Positions 32,023 through 44,900 are shown, counted from the first letter of the stretch. The stretch is 64,000 bases of DNA from Eutreptiella sp. 'Long Island Sound 2002' (GCA_964036045.1 OZ038382.1:80017918-80081917); one strand, 5' to 3'. Made by a program: numbers and translations. The notes: generated by a model not told the origin, from the sequence alone.

Positions 32023-32811
32023 TGTAATGTGTAGTACTGAATGCCGACAGATTGCTGTAGAATACTGACAGATGGCCACTGATTGCAGACAGATCGTCGC
32101 GCCTGAGGGTCACGCTACAGGAATGTAAGTCGCGACGACCAGAGATTGTCATGAATGAAGAGAGAAGAAAGGAATTACAGGTAAATTTCGAATCTTTTAA
32201 TAGTCAGCGAGTTGCATGGCTCGTTCCGATTCCAATGCTGCTTCACTGATAGGTGCGAGAAGCAAATGAGATTCCAGGGTACATATTGTTGGTGAGAAGT
32301 TATTAAACATGATGTGCATATGAATTTAGATTCATTGACATATGACATTTGTTGCAGGAATAATCGTTTGCGGAAGACTCGCTTTCGTGTAGTATAAATA
32401 TTATGCATGGCATGTTTTCATCATGGAGTTTGCTTCTCCTTTGCGTTAAGAGAGAAGGCTTGATTGTATTTTGCACATGTGTGTGCTCCTTTGTTGTGCA
32501 GGATCGTGTATTTACAATATTTTATCAATTGAATTCATCAAATTCAATTCAAGTCGATTCACTTCAACTCCGAGTTCATCCCTAAACTAATTGGGAAGTG
32601 GAGCTTCTTCAAACACGGATCGTGGGACTCATTCAAGTACGCTTTCAGTCCTTTTGTTGTCTTGTTGAGTGTCAGGGGTCTCGATTGAGGTTGGAGTTAT
32701 TTTCAATTTTTATGGTAAAAGGGGATTTTTTTTTATTTCAAAAATGGAGCCCATTAGCGATAGTGAAGCTACAATGGAACGTGTTAGTAAAGATAGCACA
32801 AGTACATTACA
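32023..32811 (+). repeat. 5' LTR of G1
   Basis: This LTR aligns with 55583-56371 over its whole length with a few substitutions. A TATAAATA box lies at 32393-32400. The first ATG of the gag frame (32744) lies inside the LTR and reads through the primer-binding site. Confidence 0.95.
32393..32400 (+). promoter_or_regulatory. TATA box in the G1 5' LTR
   Basis: TATAAATA precedes TTATGCATGG. The 3' LTR has AATAAATA at the same place, so only the 5' copy keeps the consensus. Confidence 0.5.
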
Positions 32812-35800
32812 TGGTAGCAGTTCGTTTGGTTCTGCGCCACATCAAATTGTGCAAACTCCGCGCAAGTCATTTCCTCAAGTTAAAAAACCCGTTTTGGGTG
32901 AAGATGAGGATTTTTTAACGATTTTTGGAGTCGGTGACCCCAACCCCCGTGAAGTCGTCGTCCGTTGGTTTGTCGGTTCGTCATTCCCCATCACATGACA
33001 TGGACAAGGACGAAGAAGAGATGGTGAATCGTCGTTTGAGCTTTGGGGTGAATGAGAAGTCCAAGGGAGAGAAAAGAATGGATTATCCAACACAAAAGAA
33101 AAGACGGCGCGAGCATGATGTTCATGGCACGGTGTTCATGACGGGAGACATGGAGACCTTGATCTCCAAGATCATCAAGAAAATGAGGATGCGGAAACCC
33201 AAGTCAACATCAACGAGGACATCGGCGCCGGGCATACATATGGAGGAGGTCACATAAAGTATGTGGGTTTGGGAAGCAAGTATGCGGGCGTTGGAGGCAA
33301 GGGTACAAACCATTGAAACGCCGACGGTTGAGGAAATGAAAGGAGATTTGCGGCAAATTCGGGACCAATTGAAGACAACGAATATCAATGAGGAGCGTTT
33401 GAATACGATAACGATGACACATGAGAAATTCGGGGAGTGGAAGGAAGAAATGGAAAGGAAGATGAATTCGGTGAAACAAGAGGTGGATCAGCTCAGAAGA
33501 GTCAACAAAAGCCCGAGAAGCATGCAAGAAGTGGCGGAGCTCAATGACCAAGTCGCGTTGATGAAGCGAAGAGTTGAAGGTATTGATCAAGAATTCAAAA
33601 GGGATTTCGAGCGTGTGGAAACGGAATACAAGGAAGGGAATGCACACATCGCTCGTGAAGTTCAAGAACTTCGAAATTCCGTGAATACTAGGATCAACCA
33701 GGTTTGTGAACAAATTCCATACGAGAAGTTGGGTCATCAAAAGCTACACGGAGAGACATCCAATAAGACCAAGGATTCATTGGGAAAAATACAATCTCAA
33801 ATGGAAGTGATGACACGCAAAGTAGAGGAAAGTGCGAAGGTGTATGAAGTGCAAGTTCAAATGCAACGACAGGAGGAGTGGCTTAAAGAATTGGATACAA
33901 TTACCGACAACATGAAGGAGCACTTTACCAAGGATAACGCTAAGTTGTACGAATGGATCTTGCAAGTCGAACGGCGTGTAGATCAACGACCACATGTGTC
34001 CGTGGAGGAGAGTAAAACCAAACGGGGCGATGAGGCCTTGGAAGAGCAACGGGTGAGCCGAATGCAGACTCTGGCAGATCAAGTGAGAAAAACGGAGAAG
34101 ACCTTTCATCAATCTGTGGGAGAGCAGCAAAAGGTACAAAAGGAAGTTACTCGTGCATGTTCGGAGGTCCAGGCCATGGAGAAACGGATGCAAGCCCAGG
34201 TGACGGAGATAACTGCCCTGGTTGCGGAGATGGTGCGGGACCATGGAAACAAGATGCATGAGATGTCCGTGCCGAGTGAGGACGTGATGGCCAGAGTGGA
34301 AAGCCGGGAGAGGGTGGCGACCCGGGTGCTTGAAAATGCACAGGATCTCATGCCCAAGATGCAGGATTTGGCGAATGAGTGCAGAGCAGCAGTACTCACG
34401 ATACGAGAGCATGACACGCGACCCAAGGAGACTGGACACCAGCAGATGTTCACCAAGGAATATGTGCGGAAGTTCGAAGAACAATTGCACAGCATTACGG
34501 AGAATGGAGGCAAGCTGGAGAAGGAAATTCAAGGAATGCAGCAGAAGCTGGTACACGTCCAGGAGGTGATTCAATCTGAGCGAGCGAAGGTTGCACAGGT
34601 ACGTGAACAAATCAAGAAAATGCAACAGGGATGTTCGGACAGATTGGAGGACAATGCCAAAAGAATTGACAGCACCGCGCAGCAAAAACAGACCGAGATG
34701 CTGGAGATACGACAGCGGGTGCAGGGACAAATTCAAGAGGCACAGAGGCAGATGCAAACTTCCTGGGACCTGAAGTTGACTGAGGTACAACGAGGGATGA
34801 AGGAACAGATGGGATCACAATATGAACAAGTACTGAAGGAGTTCACTGCCGCAGGTGATCTTCACTCCATACGCACAAAACTGCAGCGAGTTGACGAAAT
34901 GTTGGCGGAGCTGCAGCCAGTCCCCAACACGGTCCGAGCCCGGGCATTGGAGACACTCGAGGGGCTGACGAAGTGCGGAAGGAGTTTGTGGAGGTGCTGG
35001 AAAGGAGAGATGAGCACACGAAGTGGAATTTTGATCAATCGAAGGAGCACATCAGGGCTGGTGAAGTGGAGTTGCGGCGAAATATGGACCTGCTGGCAGA
35101 CAAGGTGCAGCAAGTATGTACTTCTGAGGGCCGCAGAGAGGTAGATAAAGAAGCCGGTTGGGAAGAACATTCGGGTCGACACAACCACGGCCGTCAAGTG
35201 AGTCGCAACACAAAAAGGACAGTGCAAGAGCCGCCTGATTGGTGGGTACCAGGACCTGTTGAACCTGAGCGGGCATCAGTCCCTGGATATCGCCAGTATG
35301 ATGATAGCCGGTGGTTGCAAAAAGAACCCTACTTTAAAGATGGACGGTTCGTACCAACTTTGGCGTTGGATACAGCTGCCGCGAGAAGTGGACGACGCAC
35401 ACGGATAACACCGATGGGAGTTGAAAAAGGTATTGCATTCCAGGAAGTGCAGTTGCCTCCGGGGACGGACCAACATCAGGCAACAGCAGCTGAGCCCACT
35501 TTGTTGGGAAAAGAAGTTGGTCCTTATGGAGATCATGCGAACTCATGGATGGACCCCACTACCAAGGAAATCATGAAGAAGAGAGCTAAAATACCGTCAT
35601 GGGATGGAAAAGAGGAGATCAAAAAAGGAGTGGCTCAAGCAGTATGGACAGTGGAGACGTTCGCATGCGTCCAGGTACACCGAGCACATGCAGTGTGAGA
35701 TGTTGCTGGCAGCACTGACGAATGACGAAAAACGCCAGGATGATACAGAACGGTTTGTCGATGAGCAGCTGGGTTATGCAGAGTTGTTCGAGGTTGTTAC

Positions 35801-36560
35801 GGGTGAAAAGATGGATGATATCTATACACCGACCCGTGAGTGGCAGGACGAAAATTGCCAGAAGGACCGCTTACCAGTGCCAAGTTCGCCAAGTGGATGA
35901 CGAGCTGGAGCCGAAAAGGAAAGCAGGTACCAGGAGGTGTGACAATGGAAGCGGCGAAGATACAAATGATGACAGAGTTAGCGTTGTATGTCACACGAAA
36001 CCCGGATGATAGGACAATGGGAACGGCCTATGATCGGCTGTGGCAGGCGGAAAGTGAAAGCGATTTCAGCCACAGTTATTTGGAGGTGTTCTTGACTATT
36101 ATGCCGCAGTTGCGCACTCAGGAACGCAGAAAGAAAGCTGAAGGCCAACTGCTACGTCATCTGCAGGAGACACAAGTCAATTGGGTCGGACGAAGAGGTT
36201 CCGACCGAGTTAAACCTGAACGAGCCGGAAGAGATCACACCAGTTCTTCGGCGGAGAGACGCAGATCGTTTTCTGGAGGGAGCCAGAAGTCGATGACTGA
36301 TACAAGGGAGAGAAACCGATCACGAGAACACGGCCGGGATCGGGAGAACAGCCGAGGGCGTGGTGAACGTTCAGGCAGTTCGGGATACAAGGATCGCGGC
36401 AATAGTAGGGACAAGGACAGAGGTGGACGTTATAGTGAACGACGGTCGAGTACTACCAGCAAGTCCGATAGGAGGGATGGCCATGAACGGTCCAAATCTC
36501 CTGCTTTCACCAAGCAGAGGGGTCTCAGTCCAGCCAGATCCAGTGCGAGCACCAGTACAA
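32744..36560 (+). pseudogene. Gag of G1: long coiled-coil protein, capsid and Arg/Ser-rich region
   Basis: Reading starts at the ATG at 32744 in the LTR, shifts frame near 32930, meets TAA at 33255, and continues as 33261-35144. This part is a long Glu/Lys/Gln-rich coiled coil (for example EQLHSITENGGKLEKEIQ). Further one-base shifts occur near 34965, 35620 and 35855; at the last, the second copy of this region (46030) has one more base. The C-terminal part contains a capsid-like segment (WLKQYGQWRRSHASRY..., LGYAELFEVVTGEK) and an Arg/Ser/Asp-rich tract (RERNRSREHGRDRENSRG). An unusually long coiled coil before the capsid sets this Gag apart from ordinary gypsy Gags. The element E2 cuts it at 36566. 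Confidence 0.7.
32812..32820 (+). promoter_or_regulatory. Primer-binding site of G1
   Basis: TGGTAGCAG starts immediately after the LTR end CA and resembles initiator-Met tRNA primer sites of plant LTR elements. Confidence 0.6.
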
Positions 36561-36565
36561 GATTG

Positions 36566-36804
36566 TGCAGGTGTGCAGGTGCCAGTGCGACTGGACAGAG
36601 AGCGCGAGTGCGATGTGATGTAAATTAGCGCAGATCATGAGAGTAAATAAAGGTCTGAGTGTCTGTTGTATTTTTCGGCATGCTTGTATTGTATAAATAT
36701 TTCTGTTTGCACAGGCATGCTTTTTGATCGCAGTCAGTGATTTGGATTTCTGCTTCGCGTGGGATAGTTGGGAGATAGACACTCGTAGACACCAGAGTGT
36801 TACA
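36566..36804 (+). repeat. 5' LTR of E2
   Basis: This LTR is nearly identical to 39220-39458. It carries TATAAATA at 36692-36699, a likely promoter TATA box. The next bases, ATCAAAAAGCTTCC, resemble those after the E1 LTR. Confidence 0.92.
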
Positions 36805-36931
36805 ATCAAAAAGCTTCCGTGATCAAGATATTTGGGTTCGCAATTTGTCGTTGACGTGGAGTACAGCAGAGTTTTGGGAGTCCAGTCACTGTTTACTGCG
36901 CATCAAGGTATAGCCGAAGGGCTGCAGGGAC

Positions 36932-37549
36932 ATGTCAAATGAATACTGCAGTCCATTCCGTGCAGTACAGGCGTTACGGCTTAGAAAAGGGTTCTGTGGC
37001 TGGGAACTTGATCAGCGCGAGGAGAGACTGTTAGTGGAACACTGTGAAAAAGTGCGTGCACTGCGAGATGCTTCATCTGACGAAGTTTTCGACACATTGA
37101 CAGTGCCTGGTGCAGATGTTTATTGTGCGGCACGCTCTGCTGGCAAATTTGGGCTTGTGGCGCCGGAGCGCGCTGAAGGGCTTGCTGCATGGGAGAAAGA
37201 GAGTTTGGCGGCGTTAGCTAGTGTCAAGAGACCTGGGCGTTTTGTTGTCTTGGAGAAGACCTCCATTGTGGACTGTGACAAAGAGTATCAAGACCTGTTG
37301 CAGGACCTCAACGACTATGCCATGAGCAGTGTTTGGCGACGCGAAAGGGAGCGACGCGTCCAGTGTGGAGAGGATATTCCGAACTGGTTCAAGCCGCGTC
37401 CAGTGCGTCAGGTTGCCCAAGAGTTTTGGACAGAGATTCGTGAGGTTTCTGAAGGCGGGGATCAAGCAGACACGACTTTGAAGACACTGCCGCGCAAAAG
37501 GGGAACGCGTGGCAAGGGGCGCGCGTTCAAAATCAGAACTAATATTTAA
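36932..37549 (+). CDS. E2 internal ORF, 205 aa, unknown
   Basis: The frame runs from ATG (36932) to TAA (37549) without interruption and is the only sizeable open frame of E2. It is rich in Arg, Glu and Trp (for example SSVWRRERERRVQCGEDIPN) and has a basic tail (KTLPRKRGTRGKGRAFK). It could be a Gag-like RNA-binding protein or a captured gene; no family is recognised. The rest of E2 (37550-39209) is T-rich with no convincing gene. Confidence 0.45.
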   Translation: MSNEYCSPFRAVQALRLRKGFCGWELDQREERLLVEHCEKVRALRDASSDEVFDTLTVPGADVYCAARSAGKFGLVAPERAEGLAAWEKESLAALASVKRPGRFVVLEKTSIVDCDKEYQDLLQDLNDYAMSSVWRRERERRVQCGEDIPNWFKPRPVRQVAQEFWTEIREVSEGGDQADTTLKTLPRKRGTRGKGRAFKIRTNI

Positions 37550-39209
37550 TGCGCACAGGTTATGTCGCGAGTAGCGTTGCGCTCCGCGTGTTGTGCTCCG
37601 TTGGTGTGCATTTGCGTAGCAACTTGCTCCTTTGGGCGCGCCGGCGAGTAGCAGACTGTGCGTTTTGGGTAAAGTTGTGGTGTAGTGCGCGTCTACCTTT
37701 GTTAGGTGTTTCTTGTGTGTCAGGTTGGTGATTTTCAAGTCAGCAGTTCCCCAGTCAGCTGTTCAGGCGAAATGGAGTACTGGACTGAAGCAGCAGTGCA
37801 CGCCACACTCAGGTGTGTGCTTGCTTGCTTCGTCCTGTGTTTGTTTTCTCTGTCGTCCTTTGTGGTTGCACTCTTTGTGGCGTTTTTTTTATGTAGCTCT
37901 TGTTGCAGCGAGCTGTTTTTTTGTCGCTGCATTGACTGCCTTGTCTTGCTGTGCGTTTAGGATGCTCAGAATCTGAAGTGAGTTACAGTGGAGAATGATT
38001 TGTTGTTGGAGCAGTAAGACACTCCTTTTTTATGGGTGTGTCTGCTCTGTGCTTTGCGTTCTGTAGTTGTCTGTTCGTTGTTTTCGTCTCCGTCGCTGTA
38101 TTTCATTGTCCTCGCTGTTTTCTTCGTGTGAATCTGATTTGTCATCTGAATTTTCGAGTTTGTGCCTGTGCGATGGGGACCTCTGAGAGGTATACATTTC
38201 GTGTGGTGGTATAGCAGAGACATGCGTGCTTGCTTTCGTTTTCGCTCTTTGTCCATTTTTCGCATCTTTTCGAGTTTTGTGACTTTCGCTCTTTACAAGC
38301 CAGATGAGAAGCAGGACGCTCCTGCAACTCTGCAACGCAACGTGGCCTTCATTCTGATTCCTGCATTCTTTCATTGGTGTTGTTTTGCCACGTCGACGCA
38401 GTGTTCGTTTTTGTTGCTTCATTTTTTGTGTCAATGGGTCCAGCTTTTGTTTTCATGCTGCTGTTTTTGCTTTTGTGTCCCAGGCAAATCTGAAGAAAGA
38501 ATTGGGAGAGCTCAAGATAAGTGTGGCTAAACAGCTTGGTGCACTGTACATTATTAAGTGGGTTTTCTTTTCAGCACTGAGTCAGCTTGAAACGACGTCT
38601 TCCAAAGACCACACTTTTGCTCTACCCTGTCGTGTTGCCTGCTTTTGATACAGTGTGTTTGTCTTTTGTGCTGAGAGTTTGGAAACATTTTGAGTGTGTT
38701 TTGGGTATTCGCTATGAATTTCTTTTGCTGTTGTATGCAGGCCAGCTGGTGTTTACAGCCCAGCACAGGGGCCCTGAATGTTTTGCATTAATTAATGGCT
38801 TTGAGGCCACATGGCAGACCATCAGGAGATTTTTTGCTATCTGTTTTTGGAGCAAGATATATGTTTTTTTTACATGTGTCCCGGCACGACCCACAAGGTT
38901 GTTGGGTGCACAGTGCCCAGGAGGGACAGCAGCAGGTGGCTGATTGTAAATTACCTTAGGTAGACAGCACAGCGGTGTACCCACAGGAGTGGAGTGCTGT
39001 GTATGGGTTATCGTTTACCCTGGGAAGAGCATATGAATGCATAAGCACCTGGTGCCATGTCACCGGTGCTCTGGTAGTGCAGTTTGTTCTGATTTTGTAT
39101 TGTAAACTTTTTTTTGGATGGTGCTGAATGGCCGTAGCCATTGTTGATGGCCCTGGCACTGCACCCCTAGGTCATTTTTCGGCCATGTGCACTCCCGTGC
39201 AATGGTCCT

Positions 39210-39219
39210 GGGAGGGGAG
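39210..39219 (+). promoter_or_regulatory. Polypurine tract of E2
   Basis: GGGAGGGGAG immediately precedes the 3' LTR start TGCAGGTGTG. Confidence 0.8.
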
Positions 39220-39458
39220 TGCAGGTGTGCAGGTGCCAGTGCGACTAGACAGAGAGCGCGAGTGCGATGTGATGTAAATTAGCGCAGATCATGAGAGTAA
39301 ATAAAGGTCTGAGTGTCTGTTGTATTTTTCGGCATGCTTGTATTGTATAAATATTTCTGTTTGCACAGGCATGCTTTTTGATCGCAGTCAGTGATTTGGA
39401 TTTCTGCTTCGCGTGGGATAGTTGGGAGATAGACACTCGTAGACACCAGAGTGTTACA
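39220..39458 (+). repeat. 3' LTR of E2
   Basis: This copy of the 239-bp LTR is followed by the target duplication GATTG at 39459-39463, after which gag resumes. Confidence 0.92.
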
Positions 39459-39463
39459 GATTG

Positions 39464-39769
39464 TCTAAGAAGGCCTTGGATGCATTGGGTAAATCAATAT
39501 GCTATTACAGTAAAAAGCCTGGACACATTTCCAAGGAGTGCCTGCAGCTCAAGGATGTGGTGTGCCAAAACTGTGGGCAGAAAGGACACCAATCTGCCTA
39601 CTGTCCGCAGAATAAACGGGGACGAAGCCCTGGCCGTTGGTCTAAGGATGGAAGGAGCGGCAGTAATTCAAGTAGCAGATCCAAGTCGGCCGAAAAACGA
39701 GGAGAATGTCACAATTGTGGCAAGACAGGACATTGGGCTGCGGAATGTCCGCATTCCAAGAAGCAATAG
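39464..39769 (+). pseudogene. G1 nucleocapsid with CCHC zinc knuckles, copy 1
   Basis: Gag resumes after E2. Three knuckle-like motifs are visible. CYYSKKPGHISKEC has Ser in place of the second Cys, while CQNCGQKGHQSAYC and CHNCGKTGHWAAEC are intact. CCHC knuckles bind RNA during packaging. The frame ends at TAG 39767-39769. Confidence 0.8.
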
Positions 39770-39841
39770 AGGCCCGGCAAGTATCGTTGTCAACATCCAC
39801 CGAAACGGTGGTATAATTGGCGGCAACCAACAAGTGCCCTG

Positions 39842-40141
39842 ATGCCAGAGCCTGCGCAGATCCAGCAACGTAAATCAATTCGCCTGGATGTCAGCGCGGT
39901 ACTGCAGAAAATTCGCGAACGGCCAGCTGAAATCAGCACGTTGAACTTGGACGATACAGTGGCCGAAGTGCTTCGACCACCACGCAAGTGGAGAAGGAAA
40001 AGTGGAAAAGAACCACTTGAATTGGTGGTGCAAGCAAAGCTGCAGTTCCCCGATGATGTAGGGGTGGCAGACATGGCGGTCCCTACATTGGTTGATACAG
40101 GGTGTCAGGTTCTGATTTTGGCTGGTTTTGAGCTTTTTTCA
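39842..40141 (+). pseudogene. G1 aspartic protease start, copy 1, truncated
   Basis: The frame encodes an N-terminal region and then TLVDTGCQVLILAGFELF, where DTG is the retropepsin active site. At about 40141 the retroelement sequence stops and the GC-rich insert begins, so this protease lacks its C-terminal half. The frame happens to stay open to 41710 in the insert, giving an artificial chimera. Confidence 0.75.
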
Positions 40142-41740
40142 GTATTCAAAGGCACGGAAAAACGGCAGGGGTTTTTAGCAAAGGAAAACAGGACAAAAGG
40201 AAAAACAAACACCAGCAGCGCAGACAACCGCACAGCACAGCCAACCAGCACAGCACCGCAGGGCAGCAGGGCACCGCAGGACACGGCACAGGGCGCAGGA
40301 CACCACAGGGCAACGCACAGCACAGCAAGACACCACGACACACCAGAGCAGCACCACCACACCGCAGAACGCCCAGGGAGACACCACAACGCACAGGGAC
40401 ACGCCACAGCACGCGGCACCAACAACAGCGCAGACCACACTGGCGCCGCACGACAGGCCGCAGGAGGGCAAAGCAAACACAAACAGCACCGCAAAACGAC
40501 AGCAGAGCACGACAGCACAGCACCACGCGACAGCACAGCACCACAGAACACGACACAGGAAAGCTGGGCACCACAGCAAACCACACGAAACACAGGGAAG
40601 CAGACCACGCGGCCAGACAGGAACACCAACACCGAAACACGCCACCAGCAGACAATCACGGGCCACCAGACCCAGCAGCGCACCACGGCACACCACAGGA
40701 AACAGCACAACACACAGCAGCGCACCACAGCACCAGGCGCCAGCAACAGCACGCACCACACGAACAGCACAACTCGAGCGCACCAGCACAGCGAAGCACA
40801 GCACCGCACAGAGCGGAGAGGACAGGGAACGCACAGCACAGCACCCCGGGACACACACAGCACAAAGCAGAGCGGCGAACAACAGCACGCACCACCGCGC
40901 CACGACAAAACACACACAGCACAGAGCACACAGCGCGGGGGAACACCGCAAAACACAGCGCCGCAGAGCACAGGGCCCCAGGGCGACGGGCAGCGCCAGA
41001 GGGCACGGCGCAACGAGCAGCGGCATCAAACGAGCGCAACACAGCACACGACAGCACAACACCGGGCGACACAACGCGCAGCAGCGCGGCGCAGCACCGC
41101 ACCCAGGGACGCACAGCACAACACCGCACACGGCACACAGCACCGAGCGGCAGCGACGAAAACCGCGAGACACAAAGGGGGGGGGGGCGGCAGCAACCAC
41201 CAGGGAGCAGCCAACAGCCGGGCGGAAAGCACAAAAGAGGGACAAGCGCACCGAGAGAGGGGAAGCGGAAGGCCAACAAAGCAAACAACGCACAGCGCCG
41301 AGGCCCAGGGCACCCGGGGCCGGAAACCAGAGAAAGCCAGAGACAACGGGGGCGCACAGAGGGTGAAGAAGAAAAGAAAAAAAAACACCAAGGCACCACA
41401 CAGGAGCGACAAAAACCGCGAGACACAAAAGGGGAGGGGGGGGGGGAGCAACCACCAAAGAGCAGCCAACGGCCAAGCGGGAGACACAAACGAGGCGCGA
41501 GTGCACGGGGAGCCAGGCAGCGGGAGGCCGAGAAAAACAACCAAAACACAGCGCCAAGGCAACCAGGAACGGCAACAGCAGCGAGAGAGAGGGGGGCAAC
41601 CCCAGCCCGGAGGGGGCCAAGCAAAGCAGAAAGACAAAGCGGCCAAAGGAAAAGGTGCGGCGCACCAGAACGCGCCCGGGAGGCCGGCCCGCCGGACCCG
41701 GCCAAGCTAGGCACGCACACGCACACAAACGCACACCAGC
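40142..41740 (+). repeat. C+A-rich low-complexity segment with a 250-bp imperfect duplication
   Basis: CAGCACAGCACC-like motifs dominate 40200-41150. The block starting ACCGCGAGACACAAA and a G tract near 41165 recurs near 41415, with AGCAACCACCA and AGCAGCCAAC following in both. Long open frames on both strands reflect composition and have no known domain. Confidence 0.6.
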
Positions 41741-41950
41741 CGCCGTCCGGATGGACGAGTCCGCGCCCGGAGGGTACCCAGCCCCTACCGGCTACGGAAC
41801 AGCCGCCGTCCGGATGGACGAGTGCACGCCCGGAGGGTACCCAGCCCCTGCCGGCTACGAACAGCCGCCATCCGGATGGACGAGTGCGCGCCCGGAGGGT
41901 ACCCAGCCCCTGCCGGCTACGAACAGCCGCCGTCCGGATGGACGAGTGAG
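41741..41950 (+). repeat. 62-bp tandem repeat, about 3.4 units
   Basis: GTCCGGATGGACGAGT occurs four times, spaced 63, 62 and 62 bp (CCGG at 41747, 41810, 41872 and 41934). Each unit has GCCCGGAGGGTACCCAGCCC and CGGCTACG. GTCC...GGAC within each unit is a small inverted repeat. Confidence 0.92.
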
Positions 41951-41969
41951 CGCCCCGCAGCGACGCCCC

Positions 41970-44900
41970 GCACAGCAACACACCACGCGCAACCCAAAGC
42001 ACAGCACACAGAGCGGGCACACCGGTAAACAGGAGCCAAGTGGCCCAGGACACCGCACACGGGACACAACACACCGAGCGGGCGCACCGGTGAACAGGAG
42101 CCAGGTGGCCCAGGACGCCGCACACGCGAAACAACGCACCATGCGGGCACACCGGTGAACAGGAGCCAGGAGGCCCAGGACAGCGCACACGCAAAACAAC
42201 ACACCGAGCGAGCACACCGGTGAACAGGAGCCAGGAGGCCCAGGACACCGCACACCCAACACAACACACCGAGCGGGCACACCGGTGAACAGGAGCCAGG
42301 AGGCCCAGGACACCGCACACGCAACACAACACACCGAGCAGGCACACCGGTGAACAGGAGCCAGGAGGCCAAGGACACCGCACACGCAAAACAACACACC
42401 GAGCGGGCACACCGGTGAACAGGAGCCAGGTGGCCCAGGACACCGCACACGCGAAACAACACACCGAGCGGGCACACCGGTGAACAGGAGCCAGGAGGCC
42501 CAGGACACCGCACACGCAAAACAACACACCGAGCGGGCACACCGGTGAACAGGAGCCAGGAGGCCCAGGACACCGCACACCCAGCACAACACACCGAGCG
42601 GGCACACCGGTGAACAGGAGCCAGGTGGCCGAGGACACCGCACACGCAAAACAACACACCGAGCGGGCACACCGGTGAACAGGAGCCAGGTGGCCCAGGA
42701 CACCGCACACGCAACACAACAAACCCAGCAGCGCACCGGTGAACAGGAGCCAGGTGGCCCAGGACGCCGCACACGCGAAACAACGCACCGAGCGGGCACA
42801 CCGGTGAACAGGAGCCAGGAGGCCCAGGGCAACGCACACGCAAAACAACACACCGAGCGGGCACACCGGTGAACAGGAGCCAAGTGGCCCAGGACACCGC
42901 ACACGCAACACAACACACCCAGCAGCGCACCGGTGAACAGGAGCCAGGAGGCCCAGGACACCGCACACCCAACACAACACACCGAGCGGGCACACCTATG
43001 AACAGGAGCCAGGAGGCCCAGGACACCGCACACGCAAAACAACACACCGAGCGGGCACACCGCTGAACAGGAGCCAGGAGGCCCAGGACACCGCACACGC
43101 AAAACAACACACCGAGCGGGCACACCGGTGAACAGGAGCCAGGTGGCCCAGGACACCGCACACGCAACACAACACACCGAGCAGGCGCACCGGTGAACAG
43201 GAGCCAGGTGGCCCAGGACGCCGCACACGCGAAACAACGCACCATGCGAGCACACCGGTGAACAGGAGCCAGGAGGCCCAGGACAGCGCACACGCAAAAC
43301 AACATGCCGAGCGAGCACACCGGTGAACAGGAGCCAGGAGGCCCAGGACACCGCACACCCAACACAACACACCGAGCGGGCACACCGGTGAACAGGAGCC
43401 AGGAGGCCCAGGACACCGCACACGCAACACAACACACCGAGCGGGCACACCGGTGAACAGGAGCCAGGAGGCCCAGGACACCGCACACGCAAAACAACAC
43501 ACCGAGCGGGCACACCGGTGAACAGGAGCCAGGTCGCCCAGGACACCGCACACGCGAAACAACACAACGAGCGGGCAAACCGGTGAACAGGAGGCAGGAG
43601 GCCCAGGACACCGCACACGCAAAACAACACACCGAGCGGGCACACCGGTGAACAGGAGCCAGGAGGCCCAGGACACCGCACACCCAACACAACACACCGA
43701 GCGGGCACACCGGTGAACAGGAGCCAGGTGGCCGAGGACACCGCACACGCAAAACAACAGACCGAGCAGGCACACCGGTGAACAGGAGCCAAGTGGCCCA
43801 GGACACCGCACACGCAACACAACAAACCCAGCAGCGCACCGGTGAACAGGAGCCAGGTGGCCCAGGACGCCGCACACACGAAACAACGCACCGAGCGGGC
43901 ACACCGGTGAACAGGAGCCAGGAGGCCCAGGACACCGCACACGCAAAACAACACACCGAGCGGGCACACCGGTGAACAGGAGCCAAGTGGCCCAGGACAC
44001 GGCACACGCAACACAACACACCCAGCAGCGCACCGGTGAACAGGAGCCAGGAGGCCCAGGACACCGCACACCCAACACAACACACCGAGCGGGCACACCT
44101 ATGAACAGGAGCCAGGAGGCCCAGGACACCGCACACGCAAAACAACACACTGAGCGGCAACACCGGTGAACAGGAGCCAGGAGGCCCAGGACACCGCACA
44201 CGCAAAACAACACACCGAGCGGGCACACCGGTGAACAGGAGCCAGGTGGCCCAGGACACCGCACACGCAAAACAACACACCGAGCGGGCACACCGGTGAA
44301 CAGGAGTCAGGAGGCCGAGGACACCGCACACCCAACACAACACACCGACCGGGCACACCGGTGAACAGGAGCCAGGAGGCCCAGGACAACGCACACGCAA
44401 AACAGCACGCCGAGCGGGCACATCGGTGAACAGGAGCCAGGAGGCCAAGGACACCGCACACGCAAAACAACACACCGAGCGGGCACACCGGTGAACAGGA
44501 GCCAGGAGGCCCAGGACACCGCACACGCAACACAACACACCGCGCGGGCACACCGGTGAACAGGAGCCAAGTGGCCCAGGACACCGCACACGCAACACAG
44601 CACACAGAGTGGGCACACCGGTGAACAGGAGCCAAGTGGCCCAGGACACCGGACACGCAAAACAACACACCGAGCGGGCACACCGGTGAACGAGAGCCAA
44701 GTAGCCCAGGACACCGCACACGCAACACAACCCGCCGAGCGGGCACACCGGTGAACAGGAGCCAGGAGGCCCAGGACACCGTACACGCAACAGAACACAC
44801 CGAGCGGGCACACCGGTGAACAGGAGCCAGGTGGCCCAGGACACCGCACACGCGAAACAACACACCGAGCGGGCACACCGGTGAACAGGAGCCAGGAGGC

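Larger units (their letters stand above)
36566..39458 (+). mobile_element. LTR element E2 nested in gag
   Basis: LTRs of 239 bp (36566-36804 and 39220-39458) start TGCAGGTGTG, end GTGTTACA and differ at about one position. GATTG flanks the insertion (36561-36565 and 39459-39463), and the second gag copy at 46740 shows the uninterrupted site. A polypurine tract GGGAGGGGAG precedes the 3' LTR (39210-39219). The element has no retroviral enzymes, so it is non-autonomous. It is young, given its nearly identical LTRs. Confidence 0.93.

Noticed and set aside
39842-41710. 622-aa plus-strand frame starting with an aspartic protease motif
   Set aside because: It is a chimera: real protease sequence ends at about 40141 and the rest is low-complexity insert that happens to lack stops.
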